64,000 bases of DNA from an uncultured Glaciecola sp. (GTDB lineage: Bacteria > Pseudomonadota > Gammaproteobacteria > Enterobacterales > Alteromonadaceae): contig NZ_CALJHY010000005.1 of NCBI RefSeq assembly GCF_937770335.1, positions 62,001 to 126,000 of the forward strand. Reading direction: 5' to 3'. Of this stretch, positions 9,841-18,397 are shown piece by piece; the first letter of the stretch is position 1; each line of letters starts with the position of its first letter. The position numbers were made by a program, and so were the translations under genes. A model generated the notes under the pieces. It was not told the DNA's origin, did not search any database, and saw only the letters and a program-made list of their open reading frames with translations.

Positions 9841-10968
9841 TTAGCGTTTAAGGACAGACGTTAATGCGTTAACGCAGTAATCTACATTCTTTCTATTGCT
9901 GCCGTATCCCATTAAGCCTATGCGCCATGCTTTTCCTGCTAGTTCACCTAAACCAGCGCCAATTTCCAGGTCAAATTCACTCAGCAATTGACCACGGATT
10001 TTGGCATCGTCAACGCCATCCGGAATACCCACTAAATTAAGCTGCGGTAAGCGATAGGTTTCTTCAACCATAAACTCAAGGCCTATGTTTTCAAGACCCG
10101 CTTTAAGAGCCAAGTGCATATCTGTATGACGCTGCCAAGCCGCTTGCAAACCTTCGTTGTGCAAAATCCGCAGCGATTCATGCAAGGCATAGATGCTATT
10201 TACCGGTGCGGTATGGTGGTAAGCGCGTTTGCCCCCTTGCCCCCAGTAAGCCATAACAAGCTCCATATCTAAGAACCAACTTTGCACCTTGGTTTTACGG
10301 TTTTTGATAACATCAACGGCTTGTTGACTAAATGAAATAGGAGATAAACCCGGTACACAAGATAAACATTTTTGTGTGCCTGAATAAATAGCATCTATTT
10401 GCCAGCCATCTACGTCAAGTTCAATGCCGCCTAACGACGTTACTGCATCGACTATGGTTAAACAGTCATATTGTTTCGCTAAAGCACAAAGCGCCTTTGC
10501 ATCGTTGCGCACACCGGTTGATGTTTCTGCATGCACAAAAGCAACTGCTTTAGCATCAGGATTGGCTTTTAGAGCGTCTTCTAATTTATGCAGGTCCGTT
10601 GGCGCCCCCCAAGTGTCTTGCACCATAACAGCGGTTGCCCCGCAACGAATAACGTTTTGCTGCATACGACCACCGAATACACCGTTTTGACACACGATTA
10701 CTTTGTCGCCAGGTTCTAATAAATTGACAAAGACAGATTCCATGCCAGCAGAACCTGGTGCAGAAACTGGCATAGTTAGCTGGTTTTCAGTTTGGAAAGC
10801 GTATTGTAGTAATAATTTCACTTCGTCCATCAGTTGAATAAACGCGGGGTCTAAGTGGCCAACTGTTGGTCGTGAAAGTGCGTTTAATATACGCGGGTCA
10901 ACATCTGAAGGACCTGGACCCATCAATGTTCTAACAGGTGGAATAAAAGTATTAAATTGCGCTGTCAT
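9841..10968 (-). CDS. PLP-dependent aminotransferase, alanine/serine--glyoxylate aminotransferase family
   Basis: LMGPGPSDVDPRILNALSRPTVGHLDPAF ... SGTQKCLSCVPGLSPISFS (PLP lysine). Confidence 0.88.
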   Translation of the reverse strand: MTAQFNTFIPPVRTLMGPGPSDVDPRILNALSRPTVGHLDPAFIQLMDEVKLLLQYAFQTENQLTMPVSAPGSAGMESVFVNLLEPGDKVIVCQNGVFGGRMQQNVIRCGATAVMVQDTWGAPTDLHKLEDALKANPDAKAVAFVHAETSTGVRNDAKALCALAKQYDCLTIVDAVTSLGGIELDVDGWQIDAIYSGTQKCLSCVPGLSPISFSQQAVDVIKNRKTKVQSWFLDMELVMAYWGQGGKRAYHHTAPVNSIYALHESLRILHNEGLQAAWQRHTDMHLALKAGLENIGLEFMVEETYRLPQLNLVGIPDGVDDAKIRGQLLSEFDLEIGAGLGELAGKAWRIGLMGYGSNRKNVDYCVNALTSVLKR

Positions 10969-11255
10969 GAATTACCGAAGCCTCATTTTTTTAATGTATT
11001 ACCTATACTACCTTGATCTTAGTATGCAACAAGGTATTGATAACCGAAATAAATAACATGAATGGTGAGTGATCTGGGCAATAAGGCTACATTCAACTTA
11101 AGTTTAATAACTTTCTTAATAATTTAGCGAAAATAGTTGGCACTGAATCAGTGATCATTTATGGTCTAGGTAGAATTTTAATAATAGCTAGCATGTGAAA
11201 AGTCGCATTTGAGCGGCTTTGGATGCATATAAACGGTTTAGGGATAATAATAACA

Positions 11256-13391
11256 ATGAAGCTAAGCATCAATGCAAAGACAGCATGGCAAAATGCCGAA
11301 AGACCACAAACGTTTTTAACATTTTCAATTGTAGCAAGTTTACTTTTACTAAGTTCCATATTTTATAACGGTATGTCGCATGCAAAAGAAGCAGAGCCGG
11401 CAGCTTCAGCTAGCAAAGAGCTAGACGGTATTGCGCATTCTAATTTTCAAGCAGAGGATATTTTTGAGCTAGAGTACGCAGCTGATCCTCAAGTATCACC
11501 TAATGGCAAAGATATCGTTTACGTGCGCCGATCAAATGACATTATGACTGACAGCACCCGTTCAAGTTTGTGGATTGTTGATGAGAAGGGCGAAAGCCAT
11601 CGTCCGATTGTCTCATCACAAAAGAATCACTATTCGGCCCGCTGGTCTCCAGACGGTAAACGTTTAGCTTTCGTTTCAAATTCAGAAGGAAGACCGCAAT
11701 TATATGTGCGTTGGATGGACACGGGTCAAACTGCACTAGTTACCAACGTAGAGGCTTCTCCATCATCTATTGCTTGGGCACCTGATGGCAAAACGATCGC
11801 TTTTACCATGAACGTCAAGTCGGACGAAAAACCGTTTAAAGTGAATATGCCAGCAAAACCAAAAGGGGCGAAGTGGTCCGAACCATTTGAATATATCACT
11901 AAAGCGAGATATCAAGCTGATGGTCAAGGCGTACTTGATCCTGCATTTACTCAAATCTTTGTTGTTCCTGCCGAGGGTGGCACTGCCAGGCAACTGTCAT
12001 CAGGTGACTACCACCATCGCGGCTCATTGAGCTGGGGGGCTGATAGCCAACATATCTACTTTTCTGCTAATCGTTCAGATAACTGGGAGTATGAGCCTGG
12101 TGAGTCAGATATTTTTGCTGTCGACATGAGCGGTAAATTTACTCAGCTGACCAAAGCTGCTGGCAGTGAAAGCAATCCAAACGTATCCCCTAACGGCAAA
12201 TACATAGCCTACTCAAAACGAGATGATAAAAAGTTAGCGTATCGAAATACCTATTTGCATGTAATGGAGGTGAGTGGCAAAAATGATCGAAACTTGTCAG
12301 CTGACGTCGATAACTCACTGTCTAACTTTCATTGGAAAGACAACTCAGGGCTCTATTACCAGCAAATGCGTCGAGGTATTACGCAAATTGATTATGTGAC
12401 GCTGTCGAGTTCAGCACATAGCAACGTTACCTCTGGTCTTAGTGGCACAACACTAGGTAGACCTTATACCAGTGGTACTTTTAGTTATGCCAACGATACT
12501 CTTGCATTCACCAAAGGAAGACATGACCGTCCGGCGGATATTTATGTGCAGCAAGGCAATAAACAAAAACAACTAACGCAATTAAATGAAGATTTATTAG
12601 GCCATAAAACATTAGGCGCTATTGAACAGTTTACTTACACCTCATCAATTGACGGTGAAGAAATTCATGGTTGGTATATTTTGCCCCCTGATTATGACAA
12701 AACCAAAAAGTATCCATTAATCACTGAAATTCACGGTGGCCCGCATTTGGCTTATGGCCCTCACTTTTCAGCTGAATTACAACGTATGGCTGCAGAAGGT
12801 TATATCGTATTTTATAATAACCACCGAGGAAGCACTGGCTATGGCGAACGCTTCGCACTTTTACTGCAAAACAAATATTCGTCAAAGTATGACTTTTCTG
12901 ATCATATGTCGGGGATCGACGCACTTATTGCGAAAGGCTTAGTTGCGCCCGAACGACTCTATATTACCGGTGGTTCTGCTGGCGGCATCGCTGCTGCGTA
13001 TGCTATTGGGTTAACCGACCGTTTTAAAGCTGCGGTAGTGGCGAAACCTGTTATTAACTGGTTATCGAAGGTGCTTACCGCCGACAGTGGTATGTATCAA
13101 ATCCCTTATCAATTCCCGGGCATGCCGTGGGAAGAAGTTGAACATTATTGGGAGCGCTCACCGTTGTCGTTAGTAGGCAATGTAGTAACACCAACAATGT
13201 TGATAACAGGAGTAGAAGATAAACGAACTCCCATGTCTGAGGCTGAGCAATATTATCAAGCGCTCAAGCTCCTAAAGGTTGATACTGTATTGGTTAAAGT
13301 GCCTGGTTCATCTCATAGCATAGCTAGCAGACCATCACGTTTAGTAGGTAAAGTTGAGAATATTTTAGCTTGGTTTAAAAAGTACGAATAA
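11256..13391 (+). CDS. S9 family peptidase (DPP/acylaminoacyl-peptidase-like, exported)
   Basis: WD/Tol-like beta-propeller repeats (SPDGKRLAFVSNSEG) and TGGSAGGIAAAYAIG catalytic Ser motif; N-terminal hydrophobic segment. The ATG at 11256 is more likely than 11223. Confidence 0.9.
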   Translation: MKLSINAKTAWQNAERPQTFLTFSIVASLLLLSSIFYNGMSHAKEAEPAASASKELDGIAHSNFQAEDIFELEYAADPQVSPNGKDIVYVRRSNDIMTDSTRSSLWIVDEKGESHRPIVSSQKNHYSARWSPDGKRLAFVSNSEGRPQLYVRWMDTGQTALVTNVEASPSSIAWAPDGKTIAFTMNVKSDEKPFKVNMPAKPKGAKWSEPFEYITKARYQADGQGVLDPAFTQIFVVPAEGGTARQLSSGDYHHRGSLSWGADSQHIYFSANRSDNWEYEPGESDIFAVDMSGKFTQLTKAAGSESNPNVSPNGKYIAYSKRDDKKLAYRNTYLHVMEVSGKNDRNLSADVDNSLSNFHWKDNSGLYYQQMRRGITQIDYVTLSSSAHSNVTSGLSGTTLGRPYTSGTFSYANDTLAFTKGRHDRPADIYVQQGNKQKQLTQLNEDLLGHKTLGAIEQFTYTSSIDGEEIHGWYILPPDYDKTKKYPLITEIHGGPHLAYGPHFSAELQRMAAEGYIVFYNNHRGSTGYGERFALLLQNKYSSKYDFSDHMSGIDALIAKGLVAPERLYITGGSAGGIAAAYAIGLTDRFKAAVVAKPVINWLSKVLTADSGMYQIPYQFPGMPWEEVEHYWERSPLSLVGNVVTPTMLITGVEDKRTPMSEAEQYYQALKLLKVDTVLVKVPGSSHSIASRPSRLVGKVENILAWFKKYE

Positions 13392-13401
13392 GTAGTATTT
13401 T

Positions 13402-13431
13402 AGTCATTACAGTCTGTTGGCTGTAATGACT
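13402..13431 (+). terminator. Hairpin terminator
   Basis: AGTCATTACAG-tctgttgg-CTGTAATGACT, 11-bp perfect stem immediately after the S9 peptidase gene. Confidence 0.5.
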
Positions 13432-13529
13432 GATTAACTCAGATGCCTCTGTAATCACTCCAAACTCAATGAAAAGTTTGGAGAGTGCCGTAAACCGAAT
13501 AACAAAAAAACAAATATTAGGAGCAAACC

Positions 13530-14342
13530 ATAATTAATACTGCATTAATTCGAGTGATTATACTTTTTAGCCTATCCTACTTCGCCTTTTTTGTGCACTC
13601 TGCTGAGCAAGTATCAGATGATCTTTATGAAGATGATGGTTCAGGATCTGTTGTAGCACTCACGATACAAAACATTGCTGGCAATATCGACAAGCGAATT
13701 TCTAGTATGAAGATGCTGGCCAATACAATTGCCAACGACACACATATTCAGCAGTGGGTCGATGACGGGTTTTCACCGGCAGGCGAACATACATTAACAA
13801 GAAAGCTAGGTTATTTGGTAAGCGAATACGACCTCACTAGTGCATCTTTTGCCGATACACAAAGCAATAAATATTGGAATCACGAGGGCTTTTTACGTGT
13901 TTTAGTCCCCAAAATTGATACGTGGTATTTTGCTTACCTAGAAAGTGGTGAGCAAAACCTTATTAGTGTTTATCATGACAAAAATAAAAAACGTGTCGAC
14001 CTTTATGTTAACTATCGACAGCCAAACGGGAACGGTCTTTCTGGTATAGCGACTTCATTTAACGGGGTTATTGAGACGTTGGCCAAGTCGCCTTTGAATA
14101 AATATGGCGAGCTATTTATAGTTGATAATGTCGGTAAAGTTCAGGTCCACCCCGATCCTAAAATGGCCGGCCAATTTAATTTAGAGCAACTGTATTCTGC
14201 AGATACAGCAAGAACGTTGCTTGCGCCTCAACCATTCAATTATGTCAATAATGCGGATGTGAACGGTCAGTACTTAGTATCCAGTTATATCCCTAGTATG
14301 GATTGGTTTGTTGTGGCGCAACTCAAGGGTGAGCTGCACTAG
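13530..14342 (+). CDS. Stand-alone periplasmic Cache (PDC) sensor-domain protein with no output domain
   Basis: One N-terminal TM and a Cache-like region (GFLRVLVPKIDTWYFAYLESGEQNLISVYHDKNKK ... GELFIVDNVGKVQVHPD). The ORF track starts at GTG 13554, but AGGAG at 13519-13523 points to a start at 13530 (ATA) or 13533 (ATT). Confidence 0.65.
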   Translation: MINTALIRVIILFSLSYFAFFVHSAEQVSDDLYEDDGSGSVVALTIQNIAGNIDKRISSMKMLANTIANDTHIQQWVDDGFSPAGEHTLTRKLGYLVSEYDLTSASFADTQSNKYWNHEGFLRVLVPKIDTWYFAYLESGEQNLISVYHDKNKKRVDLYVNYRQPNGNGLSGIATSFNGVIETLAKSPLNKYGELFIVDNVGKVQVHPDPKMAGQFNLEQLYSADTARTLLAPQPFNYVNNADVNGQYLVSSYIPSMDWFVVAQLKGELH

Positions 14343-14514
14343 ATTAAGTGCATTAGAAGAGCAAATAATGCAGGTCCACACTTCTTTTTGACATTTAAGC
14401 GGGAAATTTAAGTCAGCAGTTTTGAATACTCAGCCAATTCAGTCATACTCTTGTCATCAATCGGGATAACGTTAGTATTCCCTTAATACCATCAATAGTA
14501 GTGAAAATATCGAG

Positions 14515-15240
14515 ATGCAAAAAACACTTGTACTTACGGGCGGCAGTTCCGGAATAGGCCTAGCAATTGCGGCTAAGTTTGAAGCGAATGGATTTAACGT
14601 ATTCAACTTAGATATTCAACCTGGCATTCACGGCCAATTTGTTGAATGTGATGTGACAAATCATACAACTGTTTGCAATGTCATTTCCGATATTGCGAGT
14701 AAACACAGCATAAACGTACTGATATGTAATGCGGGGAAACATGTTTCTGCAAATATTGAGGCTACGTCAGAAGCTGAACTATTAGCATTGTTTAACCTAA
14801 ATGTGAAGGGTGCATTTTCAGCAACGCAAGCGGTGTTGCCTTCTATGAAATCGAATGGCAACGGCGTCATTCTCTATATCGCGTCGGAGCAAGCACTTGT
14901 CGCTAAGACTAATTCTTTCGCATATAGCTTAAGCAAACACGCATTAGCATCAATGGCCAAAACAACGGCTTTAGATTATGCAAAATTCAATATTCGAGCA
15001 AATGCATTGTGTCCTGGAACAATCGAAACTCCGCTATATCACAATGCCATTGACCGATACTGCGAGCAAAGTGGCGCAGATAAGACCGAAGTTCATGCAC
15101 AAGAAGCGGCAATGCAGCCATTGGGTCGCATTGGACAACCTGAAGAAGTTGCAGCGATGGCTTATTTCCTAGCATCAGACGACGCTAGTTTTGTGACTGG
15201 TTCTTTACAAGTAATTGATGGCGGCTATACAGCAGGTTGA
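14515..15240 (+). CDS. SDR family oxidoreductase
   Basis: LTGGSSGIGLAIAAKF, NAG, YSLSKHALASMAKTTALDYA, TGSLQVIDGGYTAG. Confidence 0.93.
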   Translation: MQKTLVLTGGSSGIGLAIAAKFEANGFNVFNLDIQPGIHGQFVECDVTNHTTVCNVISDIASKHSINVLICNAGKHVSANIEATSEAELLALFNLNVKGAFSATQAVLPSMKSNGNGVILYIASEQALVAKTNSFAYSLSKHALASMAKTTALDYAKFNIRANALCPGTIETPLYHNAIDRYCEQSGADKTEVHAQEAAMQPLGRIGQPEEVAAMAYFLASDDASFVTGSLQVIDGGYTAG

Positions 15241-15243
15241 TGT

Positions 15244-16209
15244 ATGAAAAAAGTTATTGACCCTCACGTCCATTTATTTGATTTAGAGCAGGGTAATTAT
15301 GACTGGCTAAAGCCTGAATGGGCGGATAAAAAACGTATTTGTAATAGCTATAATGATAGCGATTTACAAAGGCAGACAAGCTTTTCAATTGCGGGTTATG
15401 TTCATATTGAGGCTGGTTTTGATAATAAACAAGGCCATCGTGAACTGGTGAATGTTGAACACCGAGCTAGCCTGCCACAGCGTTCTATCGGCTTTATAGA
15501 CATCACCCTTGAACCAGCGGAGTTTATGACTGAGCTCGGTAAGCAATTACAGCAGCGAAGTGCGGTAGGTATTCGCCATATATTAGAACCGTTAGACACT
15601 ATTGAAGAGACAACAGGCCTATATGAAAAAGCCCTCGAGACACGGCATGAGCACCGTATAACAACACTATTAGAGAATACTAATTCTTTTACGAATTTAG
15701 GCGTTTTGGCAAAACACAATGGCATATTTGAGCTGCAATGTGATGTTAACAATCGTGAGTTGGTGGTACATATTTTTAGTTTTTTTCAGCGCCTTCCGAC
15801 GTTAAGGCTTGTGCTTAATCACGCTGGCTTTGCGCCAACGGCATTTGACCTTAATGGACAACTCAATGCGACCTTTACTGACTGGAAAATCAATACTCAA
15901 TTATTAGCTCAGTTGCCTAACATTTACGCAAAATGTTCGGGCTTTGAAATGGTTGAACGGGGTTATGATAAAGCTCAAATCCAAGCGGTACTAATCCATT
16001 GTATTAATGTGTTTGGGGTAGCCAATGTTATGTTAGCGAGTAACTTTCCGCTGTGTCAGTTTTCACTGAGTTACGAAAGTTATTGGCAACAGAGTTTTGC
16101 AGTGTTGGACCAAATGATTGAACAAAGGTTATTAGATTCCAAGCATAAAAAAGCGCTGTATTTCGACAACGCTTTTCGGGTTTATCAGTTTAGCCAAATT
16201 GGCTTATAG
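15244..16209 (+). CDS. Amidohydrolase / predicted lactonase (COG3618-type TIM barrel)
   Basis: KVIDPHVHLFDLEQGNYDWLKPEW; GYVHIEAG; LVLNHAGFAP; MLASNFPLCQFSLSYESYWQ. Confidence 0.85.
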   Translation: MKKVIDPHVHLFDLEQGNYDWLKPEWADKKRICNSYNDSDLQRQTSFSIAGYVHIEAGFDNKQGHRELVNVEHRASLPQRSIGFIDITLEPAEFMTELGKQLQQRSAVGIRHILEPLDTIEETTGLYEKALETRHEHRITTLLENTNSFTNLGVLAKHNGIFELQCDVNNRELVVHIFSFFQRLPTLRLVLNHAGFAPTAFDLNGQLNATFTDWKINTQLLAQLPNIYAKCSGFEMVERGYDKAQIQAVLIHCINVFGVANVMLASNFPLCQFSLSYESYWQQSFAVLDQMIEQRLLDSKHKKALYFDNAFRVYQFSQIGL

Positions 16210-16240
16210 CAAAGACTAGTGATTAGCTATAACAAACAGT

Positions 16241-17416
16241 TTATTTGATGGTTACATGCGGTGAACGCTTCACAATTTTGTCATTTAATTCAATACCAAT
16301 ACCCGGCAAATCAGGCACTTTAAATTTGCCATTAACAGGTTGGTAATCCTGAATACACAGTTCTCTGTTCCATGATTTTATTGCGTAAGTATGATGTTCA
16401 TGAATTAGAAAGTTTGGAATAGCTGCTTCTAATTGCAATGACGCAGCAGTTGCCACAGGCCCACCACACACATGTGCTTGTATTCTTATATCGTATACAT
16501 CAGCATAGTCACACACTTTTTTCGCTTCGGTAAAGCCGCCACATAATCCAACATCTGGTTGCAATACATCAATACTCTGATCTTCAAAGTAAGGCCTAGC
16601 ATCCCAGCGATGATACAAACGTTCACCACCAGCAATAGGGACTTTTACATTCTCAGATACCTTTTTGTGTACTGCCGAATTTAGATAGCTCACGGGTTCT
16701 TCATACATCATGCAACCCACCTCCTCAACAATCGCCCCCATTTGAATGGCCGAGGCGCATCCCATCAGTGAGTGCGCTTCAAAGATAATATCAACATCGT
16801 CACCGACTTCTTTGCGAATAGCGCGCATACGATCACCAAACAACTTCATCTGTTTTGGCGTAAATAGCTTTGTGCGGTCATAACTCGAGTCACCGTTTGC
16901 ATCGTAAACAATAGGATCAACTTTGACCGCATCATAGCCTTCGGCCATTGCTTTACTAGCAGCACGAGCATAGTCGTCGGGGGTTAGCATTTTAATGCAA
17001 TCTTGGCTCCAATCAAACTGCAACTGGCTAGCATAGGTCCGCAGATTATCATTCGTTTTGCCACCTAATAGCTGATACACAGGCACATTTAATGCTTTAC
17101 CTTTAATATCCCACAAAGCGGTATCAATAGCGCTCATTGCTGCATATAGAACAGGTCCTCCGCCTAAACCCCAAAAGCTTTCACGTAACATACGAGACCA
17201 CAACAACTCAGTTTTGAATGGGTCAAAACCAATCAGAACGGCTTCTACTATTTCCTTGACCATAGCAGCTGCCGCACTATGCCCCCAATCATAAGCTAAA
17301 CCTGCTTCGCCAACCCCATGAATGCCTTCATCGGTATGTACGCGCACGAAAACAGGATGCCAGGATGTGCGCTCCGGACAATGAATATCGAAAATTTCTA
17401 CATGGGTTACTTTCAT
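16241..17416 (-). CDS. Mandelate racemase/muconate lactonizing enzyme family (acid-sugar dehydratase-like, enolase superfamily)
   Basis: ALWDIKGKALNVPVYQLLGG, IIFEAHS, MYEEP, IAGGERLYHRWD, LQPDVGLCGGFTEA, IQAHVCGG. Confidence 0.9.
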   Translation of the reverse strand: MKVTHVEIFDIHCPERTSWHPVFVRVHTDEGIHGVGEAGLAYDWGHSAAAAMVKEIVEAVLIGFDPFKTELLWSRMLRESFWGLGGGPVLYAAMSAIDTALWDIKGKALNVPVYQLLGGKTNDNLRTYASQLQFDWSQDCIKMLTPDDYARAASKAMAEGYDAVKVDPIVYDANGDSSYDRTKLFTPKQMKLFGDRMRAIRKEVGDDVDIIFEAHSLMGCASAIQMGAIVEEVGCMMYEEPVSYLNSAVHKKVSENVKVPIAGGERLYHRWDARPYFEDQSIDVLQPDVGLCGGFTEAKKVCDYADVYDIRIQAHVCGGPVATAASLQLEAAIPNFLIHEHHTYAIKSWNRELCIQDYQPVNGKFKVPDLPGIGIELNDKIVKRSPHVTIK

Positions 17417-17498
17417 TTTTATCTCTCACAATAATTTACTTTTGGGACTATCGACTTATAGGAAGCGTATTAGTCCGTGTTATTTTATATTTTCTTAC

Positions 17499-18269
17499 TT
17501 ATGAATCAAACTCAGGATAAGCACGTTTTACTCTGCGCATCATTGCCGGCCATGCTTTTTGTCCGCCGGTTAAGCCTGTATGCACAATATTCGCTTGCGC
17601 TTTAATGCCATCGATAATGGATTGATTAACGGTTGTTAACGGGTTGTTGGTGTTATGCATTTTTACTTGTATTTCACAAGCGCGAAGCAAGTCATACATA
17701 TGCATAAACGCGTCACCTATCGTATTACCCATGGTTAATGCACCATGATTTCGAAGCAGCATAAAGTTAGCGTTACCTAAATTCGCTTGTAGTCGTTTAA
17801 TCTCATCAGGGTTAACCGCTAAGCCCTCATAATTATGGTAACTCATACTGGCTAAAGCAAAGGCTGAGTATTGGCTATACGGTTGTAACCCGCCTGTATT
17901 ACTTGCAACAGCAATCGCGTCTGCATGATGAAGATGCAAAGCACATTGTGCCTCAGGCCTCGATATATGTACGGCACTGTGAATTGTAAAACCAGCAGGA
18001 TTGATGGAGAATGGTGATTCTTTATCAATGACATTGCCCTCAATATCAATCTTAACTAAGTTAGACGCCGTGACTTCTTCAAAAGCGAGTCCAAACGCAT
18101 TGATGAGTAAGTCTTCAGTACCAGGGATACGCGCTGACACATGGGTGTGAATTAAATCATCCCATCCGTGCAAAACCAATAATCGATAGCATGCTGCTAA
18201 CTCCACCCGTGTTTGCCACTCTGAAGATGATACTTTACCTTTTAAATCAATTTGGGGAATGTCGTACAT
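17499..18269 (-). CDS. Class II aldolase/adducin family protein
   Basis: ACYRLLVLHGWDDLIHTHVSARIPG; CALHLHHADAIAVAS; LLRNHGALTMGNTIGDAFMHMYDL. Confidence 0.92.
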   Translation of the reverse strand: MYDIPQIDLKGKVSSSEWQTRVELAACYRLLVLHGWDDLIHTHVSARIPGTEDLLINAFGLAFEEVTASNLVKIDIEGNVIDKESPFSINPAGFTIHSAVHISRPEAQCALHLHHADAIAVASNTGGLQPYSQYSAFALASMSYHNYEGLAVNPDEIKRLQANLGNANFMLLRNHGALTMGNTIGDAFMHMYDLLRACEIQVKMHNTNNPLTTVNQSIIDGIKAQANIVHTGLTGGQKAWPAMMRRVKRAYPEFDS

Positions 18270-18397
18270 AGCACTTAGTTAGGTTTCGATAAAACGTAGT
18301 GAAATAATAGCATGCAGATTGTATGGGGATCATTCTTTTAGCAGATTATTAAGAAGTCTAGTGCATTACATAGTATATGATTACCAACGAACCATAT

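Noticed and set aside
13458-13483. Hairpin CTCCAAACT-caatgaaaa-AGTTTGGAG upstream of the Cache ORF as a riboswitch
   Set aside because: A simple stem with no recognisable riboswitch core; more likely part of the upstream gene's terminator region or a random inverted repeat.
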